Below are positions 28,613-36,799 of a stretch of 44,636 bases of DNA, in pieces. The DNA lies in the NCBI GenBank assembly GCA_003567775.1, contig PWYR01000096.1, positions 1 through 44,636 of the forward strand. Direction: 5' to 3'. The position numbers and the translations under genes were made by a program. How positions within the stretch are numbered: the first letter of the stretch is position 1; each line of letters starts with the position of its first letter. The stretch comes from Ignavibacteriales bacterium. GTDB taxonomy: Bacteria > Bacteroidota > Ignavibacteria > T3Sed10-11. Under the pieces are notes generated by a model. That model was given only the letters and a program-made list of their open reading frames with translations, did not search any database and was not told the origin of the DNA.

Positions 28613-29212
28613 ATGGAACGTTATGCAGTAGATATAGTACTTCTTCCGCCCGACGAAATTATGTCGAAGTCAATAGCGCTTAACCAAAATTTGATCCGGG
28701 ATAACCCGCCGAAAATTGAATTAAATACAGAGAATTGCATCCCTCATATATCTCTCTCGATGGGAGTGCTGAAAGAATCGGACCTTGAAGAATTTGAAAT
28801 TGCATTGGTAACCATCGCCGGAAATTTCAAGCCGTTATCATTGAGAAGTTCCGGAATCCATACGGTCGACGTTCCTAACGGTGAGAAAGTATCGGGGATT
28901 GCGATCGAAAATTCGGACGGATTATACAATCTTCACAAAGAGGTTATGCAATTGAGCGGCAGATACCTGACCGACGATGCAACTATAGATATGTGCTATT
29001 CACCTCCACCGGTTGAGGAGGTAACATTACATTTTATTAAAAATTATCGTGAAAAGTCGGCGTTTGAAAATTTTTCACCGCACATCACGCTGGGGATCGG
29101 GGAGATGATAGATCCGGATTTTACTCATGAGTTCACCGCATCGGTTCTGGCATTATGCCGGCTCGGTAATTACTGTACCTGCAGAAAGAAAATGGCCGAA
29201 ATACGGTTATAA
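28613..29212 (+). CDS. 2H phosphoesterase superfamily protein (2'-5' RNA ligase-like)
   Basis: The 199-residue protein has two HxS/T motifs, IPHISLSMG near residue 45 and FSPHITLGIG near residue 160. This is the hallmark of the 2H phosphoesterase/2'-5' RNA ligase-like superfamily. The spacing of about 113 residues and bilobal layout fit. Members open cyclic phosphates or act on 2'-5' linkages; the substrate here is unknown. GGGAGATTC lies just before the ATG. The next gene is a putative DNA methyltransferase 69 bases downstream. Confidence 0.78.
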   Translation: MERYAVDIVLLPPDEIMSKSIALNQNLIRDNPPKIELNTENCIPHISLSMGVLKESDLEEFEIALVTIAGNFKPLSLRSSGIHTVDVPNGEKVSGIAIENSDGLYNLHKEVMQLSGRYLTDDATIDMCYSPPPVEEVTLHFIKNYREKSAFENFSPHITLGIGEMIDPDFTHEFTASVLALCRLGNYCTCRKKMAEIRL

Positions 29213-29281
29213 GGCCGGGATATTATATGGGTAATAGAGTAATTATTTGAAATGAGCGTCAGCTAATTTTTAAAAAGAAAA

Positions 29282-30403
29282 ATGTCTGAAAAAATCATAT
29301 TAAATAAATCGGTATATATCAAAAAATTGAAAAAACTGATTAATCAATCGGATATACGATTAATCAAAGATAAGATTAATCACATAACTCATAGCATTAA
29401 TAATAATGATCATGTTTCAAATGGTATTGATAACTCCGGTGAACACCCGGATACAATTAATATATCCAAAAATTATATTTTAAATGAACTGACACAAATT
29501 GAAAAAACGAGAACGATAGAGAGAACGAAATATTATATTCAACGATTAATTAAAAGTATTTCGGAAATTAAGACGAATAAAGTCAATGATATAAACTTAA
29601 ACAGGTGGAAAGAGTATGATAATATAATTACCGATAGCTTGTGGCTTTTGCCGAAACGCGATTCGTACGGTGTGCACGCCTCCTGGTATTGGGGGAATTT
29701 TATTCCCCAGATTCCGCATCAATTAATGTTACGGTATACAAAATCCGGTGATCTTGTCGTCGATCCGTTCATCGGGAGCGGCACCACATTGTTGGAATGT
29801 CTGCGGCTTAAACGAAACGGCATCGGTGTGGAGTTAAATAAAGAGATTGCAAAGAAAACTAAACAAATTTTGAAAAAAGGCGAACAGTATATTACAGAGG
29901 ATGAATTATCGGATACAAACAGCGCAATCGATTATACTGTTAAAACTATTGTTGAAATCGGCGACAGTACAGAGTTAGATTTTAAAAAATTATTACGGAA
30001 GCACGGATTTACATCCGCACAATTTTTACTGCTACATCCTCCGTATCACGACATCATAAAATTCAGCGATCATCCGAACGATCTCTCGGCGCAGAAAGAA
30101 ATTGAGGGTTTTATCGCGATGTTCTGCAAAGTTATTGATAATATATCCCCAATACTCGATAAAGGAAGATATATGGCAATTGTAATCGGAGATAAATACT
30201 CAAATGGTGAATGGATACCGCTCGGATTTTATGTAATGAATGAATTATTAAAGCGAAGCTTTAAACTAAAAAGCATTGTTGTAAAGAATTTTGAAGACAC
30301 GCTTGCGAAACGAAATCAAAAGGAATTGTGGCGCTATCGGGCGTTGACTGGCGGTTTTTACATATTTAAACACGAATATATTTTGTTATTTAAAAAGAAA
30401 TAA
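29282..30403 (+). CDS. Orphan DNA methyltransferase-like protein (N4/N6 amino-methylase fold)
   Basis: The 373-residue protein has a helical, Ile/Lys/Asn-rich N-terminus (1-120). A SAM-binding motif follows ([19 protein letters not shown], with NGIGVELN), and the catalytic-loop motif is [14 protein letters not shown] around residue 252. The order FxGxG before PPY is as in gamma/alpha-type methylases. There is no obvious target-recognition domain, and the first catalytic residue is His rather than Asp, Asn or Ser. The gene is much richer in A+T than its neighbours, suggesting horizontal transfer. No restriction gene is adjacent. A tRNA or other RNA substrate is an alternative. Confidence 0.72.
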   Translation: MSEKIILNKSVYIKKLKKLINQSDIRLIKDKINHITHSINNNDHVSNGIDNSGEHPDTINISKNYILNELTQIEKTRTIERTKYYIQRLIKSISEIKTNKVNDINLNRWKEYDNIITDSLWLLPKRDSYGVHASWYWGNFIPQIPHQLMLRYTKSGDLVVDPFIGSGTTLLECLRLKRNGIGVELNKEIAKKTKQILKKGEQYITEDELSDTNSAIDYTVKTIVEIGDSTELDFKKLLRKHGFTSAQFLLLHPPYHDIIKFSDHPNDLSAQKEIEGFIAMFCKVIDNISPILDKGRYMAIVIGDKYSNGEWIPLGFYVMNELLKRSFKLKSIVVKNFEDTLAKRNQKELWRYRALTGGFYIFKHEYILLFKKK

Positions 30404-30464
30404 ATATTTTATAGTTATGATTCTATTTCACCCAACGAATGTTTTCAGGTGCAGGGAGCGGCTC

Positions 30465-30944
30465 ATGAACAAACGTATCTTTACAACCGTATTATTAAGC
30501 ATTTTCTTAAGCATGTGTTATTGCAAGGGGCAAGCGAATATGGAAAATAAACCATACAACAAACTCACACCGGAAGAAGAGCGTATCATTATTCAAAAAG
30601 GTACAGAGAGACCGTTCACCGGGAAATATAACGATTTCTACGAAAAAGGTACATACCATTGCAAACGATGCAATGCCCTTCTTTACAGATCAAGCGATAA
30701 ATTTTCCTCGGGCTGCGGATGGCCAAGCTTCGATGATGAAGTGAAAGGAGCGGTTAAACGGGAAATAGATGCAGACGGAATGCGTACGGAGATTTTATGC
30801 GCACATTGTGATGCACATCTCGGACATGTTTTTCAAGGGGAGGGGTTTACCGAAAATAATGTCCGGCATTGCGTTAATTCTATATCGATGGTATTTGTAC
30901 CGGAAGGTGAAGAACTGCCCCCCGTATTGGGAGGAGGAAAGTGA
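30465..30944 (+). CDS. msrB: Peptide-methionine (R)-S-oxide reductase, lipoprotein
   Basis: The ATG at 30465 is preceded by GGGAG and gives a lipoprotein signal peptide ([14 protein letters not shown], lipobox LSMC). The MsrB domain follows. It has [20 protein letters not shown], zinc pairs CKRC and [18 protein letters not shown] and the catalytic RHCVNSISM. The enzyme reduces methionine-R-sulfoxide in proteins. The lipid anchor places it in the periplasm or outer membrane, so it likely repairs envelope proteins. The track ORF begins 16 codons further upstream without a good start. Confidence 0.92.
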   Translation: MNKRIFTTVLLSIFLSMCYCKGQANMENKPYNKLTPEEERIIIQKGTERPFTGKYNDFYEKGTYHCKRCNALLYRSSDKFSSGCGWPSFDDEVKGAVKREIDADGMRTEILCAHCDAHLGHVFQGEGFTENNVRHCVNSISMVFVPEGEELPPVLGGGK

Positions 30945-30976
30945 AATGATCAAGACGTTATTTTTTCCGTCCCTGT

Positions 30977-33685
30977 ATGAAAATTAAAGAAACCCATTCT
31001 TCATTTCCGGGATTAATCACTACCAAGCTGCATCCGCCGCAGGTAAGGTCAGGCATTGTACACCGGCGGCGGTTATTCGATAAAATCAATGCAGCGCCTG
31101 CAAAGCTGATTCTTGTTGCGGCGCCGGCGGGTTTCGGAAAATCTACACTTGTCCTGGACTGGTTGAGGGAGAATAAGAGTACTTTCGCATGGCTGTCACT
31201 CGATGATTCGGATAACGATCCGCGGCGTTTCTATCAATATCTTTTATCGGCGTTGCAGTCCATTTATCCTTCTTTCGGTGAAACACTCGTCACTGCGCTG
31301 AAGGGATCATCGGCGCCCTCATCCGAAATTATTCTCACGCATCTTGTTAATGAATTGCACGGATTTGACGGTGAAATATCGTTGGTTCTTGATGATTATT
31401 ATTTCATTGAAGATCGAGAAATACATCGCGCCGTCAGCTTCTTTTTAGAGCACCTCCCGTCGAATGTCCGGCTGATTATAGCAACCCGTGTGGATCCCTT
31501 GTTGCCCCTGCACCGGATGCGGGTGCGCGGTGAACTGACCGAGATCCGTGAAAGAGATCTTCGCTTTACAACGGAAGAAGCCCGTGAGTTTTTTGAAACG
31601 ATGCACATTCATTTATCGCTTGACGATGTTCAACAACTTGCCGCGAGAACCGAGGGCTGGATAGCGGGATTACAGCTTGCAGCGGTATCGCTGCACGATG
31701 TGCGGGATGTCAGACAGTATATCGATTCGTTTGCCGGTACGAATCGATACGTTCTTGACTATTTGCTTGAGGAGGTTTTACACCGGCAAACAAAAGAAGT
31801 GCAGATGTTCTTGTTACAGACATCGATTCTTACACGCTTCAATGAGGATATTTGCAATACAATAACCGGCGGCATGAACGCACAAAAGATAATTGACTAT
31901 TTGGAGCGTTCCAACCTTTTCCTCATTCCGCTGGACGACAGGAGCGAATGGTTCCGGTACCATCATTTGTTTTCGGAATTGTTACAACACCGCCTTCGTC
32001 AACTCTATCCCGGTCTCATCGAAGAACTGTACTATAATGCCAGTGTATGGTTTGAAGAGCGTGAGAACTTTAGCGAAGCACTCAATTATGCTTTACGTGT
32101 GAAAAATTATCAACGCGCCGCTTATTTGTTGGATCTTTGCGGAATTTACTTCCTTTCAAGAAGCGAATTGTCAACACTCATTAATTATGAGCGGAAAATA
32201 CCGGCTGAGTTCACGTCAAAACATCCCCGGTTATTGATCGTGAAGGCCTGGGCGCTTATGCTGATGCATAAGACAGATGAAATCGATCCTACCATCGAAA
32301 ATGTCGAGAATTTAATACGAAATTCCACCGTCGAGATTTCACCGGACATCATTGAATATACGAAAACACACAACGTCATACTTCGTGCATTTGTACTGCG
32401 ATTGAAGGGAGATCTCAGGAATTCATTGGATGCATCGAGGAAGGTGCTGGATGTCATACCTACCGACCAGTTGCTTTTTCGCGGACTTGTGAGATTTAAC
32501 ATCGGCAGAATATATATGAAGCAAGGATATGCATCGAGAGCTATTGAAGTGTTGGAAAAAGCGTATGATGATAATTTTAAAGCGGGAAATTATTATGTTG
32601 CACTTGCGATACTCGCGCACACCGGTTATCTTTATTCCATAACCGGATCCCTCATTAAAGCCCGTCATAAACTGGAGGAATCTTTGGCATTTGCCGAAAG
32701 TCAGAATTTGGCATCATTGCCCGCCGCCGGTTATATCTTTTACCAATTAGGTCGTGTTCTGTACCATCAAAACGAACTTGACGATGCAATCGGCGTTCTT
32801 GAACGGGCTGTGCAGCTTGGTGAACTGGGAAACGAACCGGATATCGTCTGTAACGCTTTGTTTGCATCTTCATGGATTTATGCTATTCAGGGAAAATCCG
32901 ATAAAGCAACACAAAATTTCTCTCGTGCGGAAGAGATTGAGAAAAAGAGTAATATTCCGGTATATGAAGCCGATATTGCAATCGAGCGTCTTGCGCTTGA
33001 CTTCGTATTACAAAAATATGACCGTATTGCAAAATGGATCTCCGGTGTGGATCGATCTATTCCGGATGAATATACAATTATCGATGAAGCTCGTGTTATG
33101 TTGATGATCCGCTATTTTGTTTACAACAAATGTTTTAAAGATGCACTCTCATTGATCGACGCATTACGGTCCAAAGCCGATGAACGCGGAAGATATCACA
33201 TACTTTTACAATTAGATGTACTGCAAGCCATATCTCTCTGGTCTACGGGCAAAAAGACTTCCGCCCTGAGTCTGCTCAATAACGGGCTACAGAGCTCCTT
33301 GCAAATGGGATACAAACGGGTGCTGTTCAATATTGGAGATCCTTTTTTCGATCTTTTAACAATTGCCCGACAGGATAAAGCTCTCACTACTCCGGTTCGA
33401 CGATACGCCAATGAGTTGCTGAAACCGGGTAAAGATGAGCATTATACCGGTTACCCAACGATTCCAAAATACAAACAGGATCTTTCAGAACCTCTTACCG
33501 GACGTGAACAGGAAGTGCTTTACTACCTATCCCAAAATTACACGAATAAACAGATCGCCTCTAAACTCTTTGTTTCGCTCGATACAATAAAAACACATCT
33601 GAGACATATCTACGGAAAACTCGGTGTAAGCGGTAGAAATGAAGCAGTAGAGAAAGCACGTGAATTGGAGTTGTTGCGGAATTAG
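30977..33685 (+). CDS. MalT-type LuxR family transcriptional regulator (LAL)
   Basis: The 902-residue protein has an N-terminal STAND-type NTPase with Walker A AAPAGFGKST (about residues 48-57) and a Walker B region ISLVLDDYYF. TPR-like repeats fill the middle (for example YMKQGYASRAIEVLEKAYDD, QLGRVLYHQNELDDAIGVLE). The C-terminal LuxR helix-turn-helix reads PLTGREQEVLYYLSQNYTNKQIASKLFVS. MalT-like regulators switch on target genes when an inducer and ATP bind. No sugar operon is adjacent; the small protein and RND efflux operon downstream are possible targets, which is inference. Confidence 0.93.
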   Translation: MKIKETHSSFPGLITTKLHPPQVRSGIVHRRRLFDKINAAPAKLILVAAPAGFGKSTLVLDWLRENKSTFAWLSLDDSDNDPRRFYQYLLSALQSIYPSFGETLVTALKGSSAPSSEIILTHLVNELHGFDGEISLVLDDYYFIEDREIHRAVSFFLEHLPSNVRLIIATRVDPLLPLHRMRVRGELTEIRERDLRFTTEEAREFFETMHIHLSLDDVQQLAARTEGWIAGLQLAAVSLHDVRDVRQYIDSFAGTNRYVLDYLLEEVLHRQTKEVQMFLLQTSILTRFNEDICNTITGGMNAQKIIDYLERSNLFLIPLDDRSEWFRYHHLFSELLQHRLRQLYPGLIEELYYNASVWFEERENFSEALNYALRVKNYQRAAYLLDLCGIYFLSRSELSTLINYERKIPAEFTSKHPRLLIVKAWALMLMHKTDEIDPTIENVENLIRNSTVEISPDIIEYTKTHNVILRAFVLRLKGDLRNSLDASRKVLDVIPTDQLLFRGLVRFNIGRIYMKQGYASRAIEVLEKAYDDNFKAGNYYVALAILAHTGYLYSITGSLIKARHKLEESLAFAESQNLASLPAAGYIFYQLGRVLYHQNELDDAIGVLERAVQLGELGNEPDIVCNALFASSWIYAIQGKSDKATQNFSRAEEIEKKSNIPVYEADIAIERLALDFVLQKYDRIAKWISGVDRSIPDEYTIIDEARVMLMIRYFVYNKCFKDALSLIDALRSKADERGRYHILLQLDVLQAISLWSTGKKTSALSLLNNGLQSSLQMGYKRVLFNIGDPFFDLLTIARQDKALTTPVRRYANELLKPGKDEHYTGYPTIPKYKQDLSEPLTGREQEVLYYLSQNYTNKQIASKLFVSLDTIKTHLRHIYGKLGVSGRNEAVEKARELELLRN

Positions 33686-33696
33686 AAGAGGAAGAA

Positions 33697-33786
33697 GGGG
33701 TTATCTATTAATGCAGCTTCAATTACCCCGCAAAAAAATCACCCCTCCAATAACCCCGTCGGGTGATGAATATCACCCCTCTTTTT
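33697..33786 (+). terminator. Terminator with competing upstream hairpins after the LuxR gene
   Basis: GGGTGAT at 33761-33767 pairs with ATCACCC at 33772-33778 around a GAAT loop and is followed by CTCTTTTTC, a good intrinsic terminator. The same GGGTGAT is also complementary to an upstream ATCACCC at 33738-33744. In addition GGGGTTA at 33697-33703 can pair with TAACCCC at 33751-33757. The alternatives would exclude one another, so the site could act as an attenuator for the small gene at 33844. Confidence 0.6.
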
Positions 33787-33843
33787 CACGAAATTTGTAG
33801 TAAAACAAGCACAATAACGCAACAAAATACTACAAGGTTTCGT

Positions 33844-34083
33844 ATGATATATCAAAACAATCACATCGGATCGGATGAAGGGATCCGCTACCGGGTTACC
33901 ATTAAGGGTGTTGTAGACAACTCAATGATGGATTGGTTCGATGGAATGGAAGTTACAGTGAAGGATGATGCGACTACAACCCTTGAAGGAAGAGTAATCG
34001 ATCAATCGGAGCTGCAAGGGTTGCTCCGAAAGATCCACGACCTTCATCTGACGCTCATTTCGGTTGAAACAATTTCACAATGA
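33844..34083 (+). CDS. Small conserved protein next to LuxR regulators
   Basis: The track ORF starts inside the terminator. The ATG at 33844 gives a 79-residue protein (MIYQNNHIGSDEGIRYRV...). The pattern YRVTIKGVVDNSMMDWFDGMEVTVKDDATTTLEGRVIDQSELQGLLRKIHDLHLTLISVE resembles a widespread family of small proteins with a DWF(E/D)G motif and a VVDQAALHGLL-type C-terminus, often found near MalT-like regulators. I know no biochemical function for it. Context suggests a partner or target of the upstream regulator. Confidence 0.72.
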   Translation: MIYQNNHIGSDEGIRYRVTIKGVVDNSMMDWFDGMEVTVKDDATTTLEGRVIDQSELQGLLRKIHDLHLTLISVETISQ

Positions 34084-34168
34084 CAGAGTAGAAGAAGGAT
34101 TAAAATGAGATGGATCATTATAACCATTTTACCGGATTAAATCCGTCATTCACCGAAATAATAGTTAC

Positions 34169-34197
34169 TTTAGAAATGAACTGCTGTATATTATAAT
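34169..34197 (+). promoter_or_regulatory. Putative promoter of the RND efflux operon
   Basis: TTTAGA at 34169-34174 and TATAAT at 34192-34197 are spaced by 17 bases, 19 bases before the ATG of the TolC-like gene. The -10 is consensus, the -35 weak. Confidence 0.5.
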
Positions 34198-34215
34198 CAA
34201 AAAAGATATGCCAAT

Positions 34216-35619
34216 ATGAAACGTATCACTACTTTAATCATTTTTATCGGTTTAGGGATTTCGTCGCTTGCGTACGGTCAATCTATCGTCGTAACACTGG
34301 ACGAAGCGATCGACATAGCGCTTCAAAATAACCGTGAGATCGGGATTGCCTCGATGGAGGTTCGGAAATCACGCGCCGCGGTTCGTGAAGCATTCGGGCA
34401 TGCGTTACCGACAGTCGATGTAAACGGTAACTTCTCACATTTCGTGGAAAAACCGCGGATGCCGTTTCCCGACTTCGAGGCGCTGCTCGGCAATGCGACC
34501 TATGCTATTCTCTTTGATGAGGGAGTGCTTCCCCGCGATGAGGATAAATTTAAGCCCGTATCAACACAGTTACAGTCGTTTGCACAAACGAATAATTATG
34601 AATCGCAGCTTCAGGTGACGCAGCCGCTATTCAATTCCACGGTATTTCGTGGTATAGGAGCGTCCCGGCGATATCATAATCTTGCCGAGGAAGAATTGCA
34701 GCGTACCATTTCATCGACTATACTCGATGTTAAACGTTCTTTTTATGCTGTATTATTGACTAAAGAGATGTATGATATTGCGCGTGCAAGTTTCGAAAAT
34801 GCAAGCGATAACCTTCGGAATGTGGAAGCAGCGTATGAACAGGGATTGGTTGCGGAGTTCGATCTGCTGCAAGCTGACGTACAGGTAGAGAATTTACGTC
34901 CGATGGTATTACAGAGCGAGAATGCATTAAAGAACGCAATGGACGGATTAAAGATCGTTCTCGGCGTCGATCAGGATGTCGAAATAGACGTGGTGGGGGA
35001 GATGATTTACGACGACGAACCGGTTCCCGATGCTGAACAAACGATCATCGATGCATATCGTGGAAATTATGGAATTAAATCGTTGGAAATTAAAAAAGAC
35101 GTCGATCGGGCATTTATATATTATTATCAATCCGAATACTGGCCGGTGTTGTATGCTTTCGGCAACTACACGTATGCAGGATCCGACGACCGGTATAATT
35201 TCCAGAATTATTCTTCGTCGATTGTCGGGGTTACAATATCGTTCAATTTATTTAACGGCGGCCGGACGCGGCAGCGGGTACAGCAAGCGCGCGTAACTAT
35301 GCATCAAACCGAACAGCAGTTGCATCGGTACCGCGATTACGTGGCGATGCAGGTGAAGAGCAAGGTCAACGACCTGCGGCGGGTGCAAAGCATTCTCGAA
35401 GCGCAGGAAAGAAACGTCGAGCTTGCCGAACGCGCCTATTCGATTGCGGTTGTTCGATATCGCGAAGGAACCGGAAATCAACTCGAAGTTCAAAACGCGG
35501 ATATAGCGCTCCGGCAGGCGCGGACGAACCGGCTCAACTCCGTTTACGATTACATTATCGCGCGGGCAGAGCTTGACCATCTTGCCGGAAGAATTAATGA
35601 AATGTATGCGACACAATGA
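34216..35619 (+). CDS. TolC family outer membrane efflux protein
   Basis: The 467-residue protein has a signal peptide (TTLIIFIGLGISSLAYGQ) and the TolC/OEP repeat layout. Two related halves each have long helices (LDEAIDIALQNNREIGIASMEVRKSRAAV and later AERAYSIAVVRYREGTGNQLEVQNADIALRQAR) and beta segments (YESQLQVTQPLF, GVTISFNLFNGG). It forms the outer-membrane duct of a tripartite pump. The adaptor and permease follow on the same strand, completing the operon. Confidence 0.93.
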   Translation: MKRITTLIIFIGLGISSLAYGQSIVVTLDEAIDIALQNNREIGIASMEVRKSRAAVREAFGHALPTVDVNGNFSHFVEKPRMPFPDFEALLGNATYAILFDEGVLPRDEDKFKPVSTQLQSFAQTNNYESQLQVTQPLFNSTVFRGIGASRRYHNLAEEELQRTISSTILDVKRSFYAVLLTKEMYDIARASFENASDNLRNVEAAYEQGLVAEFDLLQADVQVENLRPMVLQSENALKNAMDGLKIVLGVDQDVEIDVVGEMIYDDEPVPDAEQTIIDAYRGNYGIKSLEIKKDVDRAFIYYYQSEYWPVLYAFGNYTYAGSDDRYNFQNYSSSIVGVTISFNLFNGGRTRQRVQQARVTMHQTEQQLHRYRDYVAMQVKSKVNDLRRVQSILEAQERNVELAERAYSIAVVRYREGTGNQLEVQNADIALRQARTNRLNSVYDYIIARAELDHLAGRINEMYATQ

Positions 35620-35634
35620 TATAAAGAGGATACA

Positions 35635-36681
35635 ATGAATAACACAAAACAACATTACATCGCAATCCTTGGACTTGCTGCTATCCTGCTTCTGGCAACC
35701 TTCGCCGGTTGTTCCAGACAAAAAACGGAAGCGAGAAGTATGGAGCAGATCTATGAAGAAGAAGGCATACCGGTGCGGGTCGATACCATCCGGCATCAAA
35801 CCTTTGAGAAGAATCTTGCTTACTTTGCACGGCTTTCCGGTGTGAAAGAGGCAACCAAAAGCGCCGTTATCGGCGGCAAGATCGAGCGCATCAATGCACG
35901 GGTAGGAGATCGCGTTGTTGCCAAACAGGTCATTGTTGAAATGGATCAATCGGATCCCGGATTTCAATATGAACAGGCAAAAGCATCGTATGACAATGCC
36001 GGGAAGACGTATCGTCGTATGAAGGCGATGCTCGAAGCGGGTGAAACGTCGCAGGCGAATTTCGACAACGCCGAAGCACAATATCTCGTCGCGAAGCGGA
36101 ATTATGAAACGCAGCGAAAAATGCTTTTCATCGATGCACCTTTCGACGGCACGATCGTCGATGTCAAAGTTCGCACCGGTGATAATGTTAACGGAGACGC
36201 ACATCTCTTTACTGTTGCTCAGCTTGACAGAATGCACGCACGTCTTTGGGTGACGGAAAAAGAAGTAGTCCAAATACGTCCCGGAATGACCGCGACAACG
36301 CAGTTTGACGGCACTATCTACCGGGGAAAGATATCGGAGATTTCCCTTGCTGCCGATCCGATTAGACAGGCATTTTACGCCGACGTGGAATTCGACAACC
36401 CCGACCGTGAACTGAGAAGCGGTATTACTATGAATATCGAGATTCGGGTATATGAAAATTCGCGTGCAATCACCGTTCCCCGAAATCTCGTGATGCGAGA
36501 TACAAACGGTGAGTTTGTATACATAATAGAGAACGGCGCCGCCGTCAAACGCTACATCACCAACGGCAACAGCAGCGGCATCGATTTTGAAGTCAATAAC
36601 GGCTTGAATGTCGGAGACGTGATCATCACACACGGTGCATCGATGGTCGATGCGGGACGGCGCGTGCGCGTCGTGGAGTAA
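35635..36681 (+). CDS. RND efflux periplasmic adaptor (membrane fusion lipoprotein)
   Basis: The 348-residue protein starts with a lipoprotein signal (LAAILLLATFAGC, lipobox FAGC at the Cys). It then shows the adaptor order: lipoyl half (GGKIERINARVGDRVVAKQVIVEM), helical hairpin (EQAKASYDNAGKTYRRMKAMLEAG), second lipoyl half (IDAPFDGTIVDVKVRTGDNV) and beta-barrel/proximal domains. Adaptors bridge the inner-membrane permease and TolC. It begins 15 bases after the TolC-like gene. Confidence 0.93.
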   Translation: MNNTKQHYIAILGLAAILLLATFAGCSRQKTEARSMEQIYEEEGIPVRVDTIRHQTFEKNLAYFARLSGVKEATKSAVIGGKIERINARVGDRVVAKQVIVEMDQSDPGFQYEQAKASYDNAGKTYRRMKAMLEAGETSQANFDNAEAQYLVAKRNYETQRKMLFIDAPFDGTIVDVKVRTGDNVNGDAHLFTVAQLDRMHARLWVTEKEVVQIRPGMTATTQFDGTIYRGKISEISLAADPIRQAFYADVEFDNPDRELRSGITMNIEIRVYENSRAITVPRNLVMRDTNGEFVYIIENGAAVKRYITNGNSSGIDFEVNNGLNVGDVIITHGASMVDAGRRVRVVE

Positions 36682-36684
36682 CCC

Positions 36685-36756
36685 GGTTAATGGTTGTTGG
36701 TTAATGGTTAATGGTTCTCGGAAACACGATTAACCGATAACTATTAACAATTAACT
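36685..36756. repeat. GGTTAATGGTT tandem and inverted repeat
   Basis: Three near-copies of GGTTAATGGTT at 36685-36716 face an imperfect inverted copy AACCGATAACTATTAAC at 36732-36748, so the segment can fold into an imperfect hairpin. It separates the adaptor and permease genes. ATAGACAAT a little downstream also occurs in the gap at 22358. It looks like a short dispersed intergenic repeat. Confidence 0.5.
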
Positions 36757-36799
36757 GATTGAAAAATAGACAATAAAAAATAATAAATAATCAACCAAA

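Noticed and set aside
35248-36633. 461-residue minus-strand ORF opposite the TolC/adaptor genes
   Set aside because: It is the antisense shadow of two well-recognised genes with clear domains; its own sequence shows no family motif.
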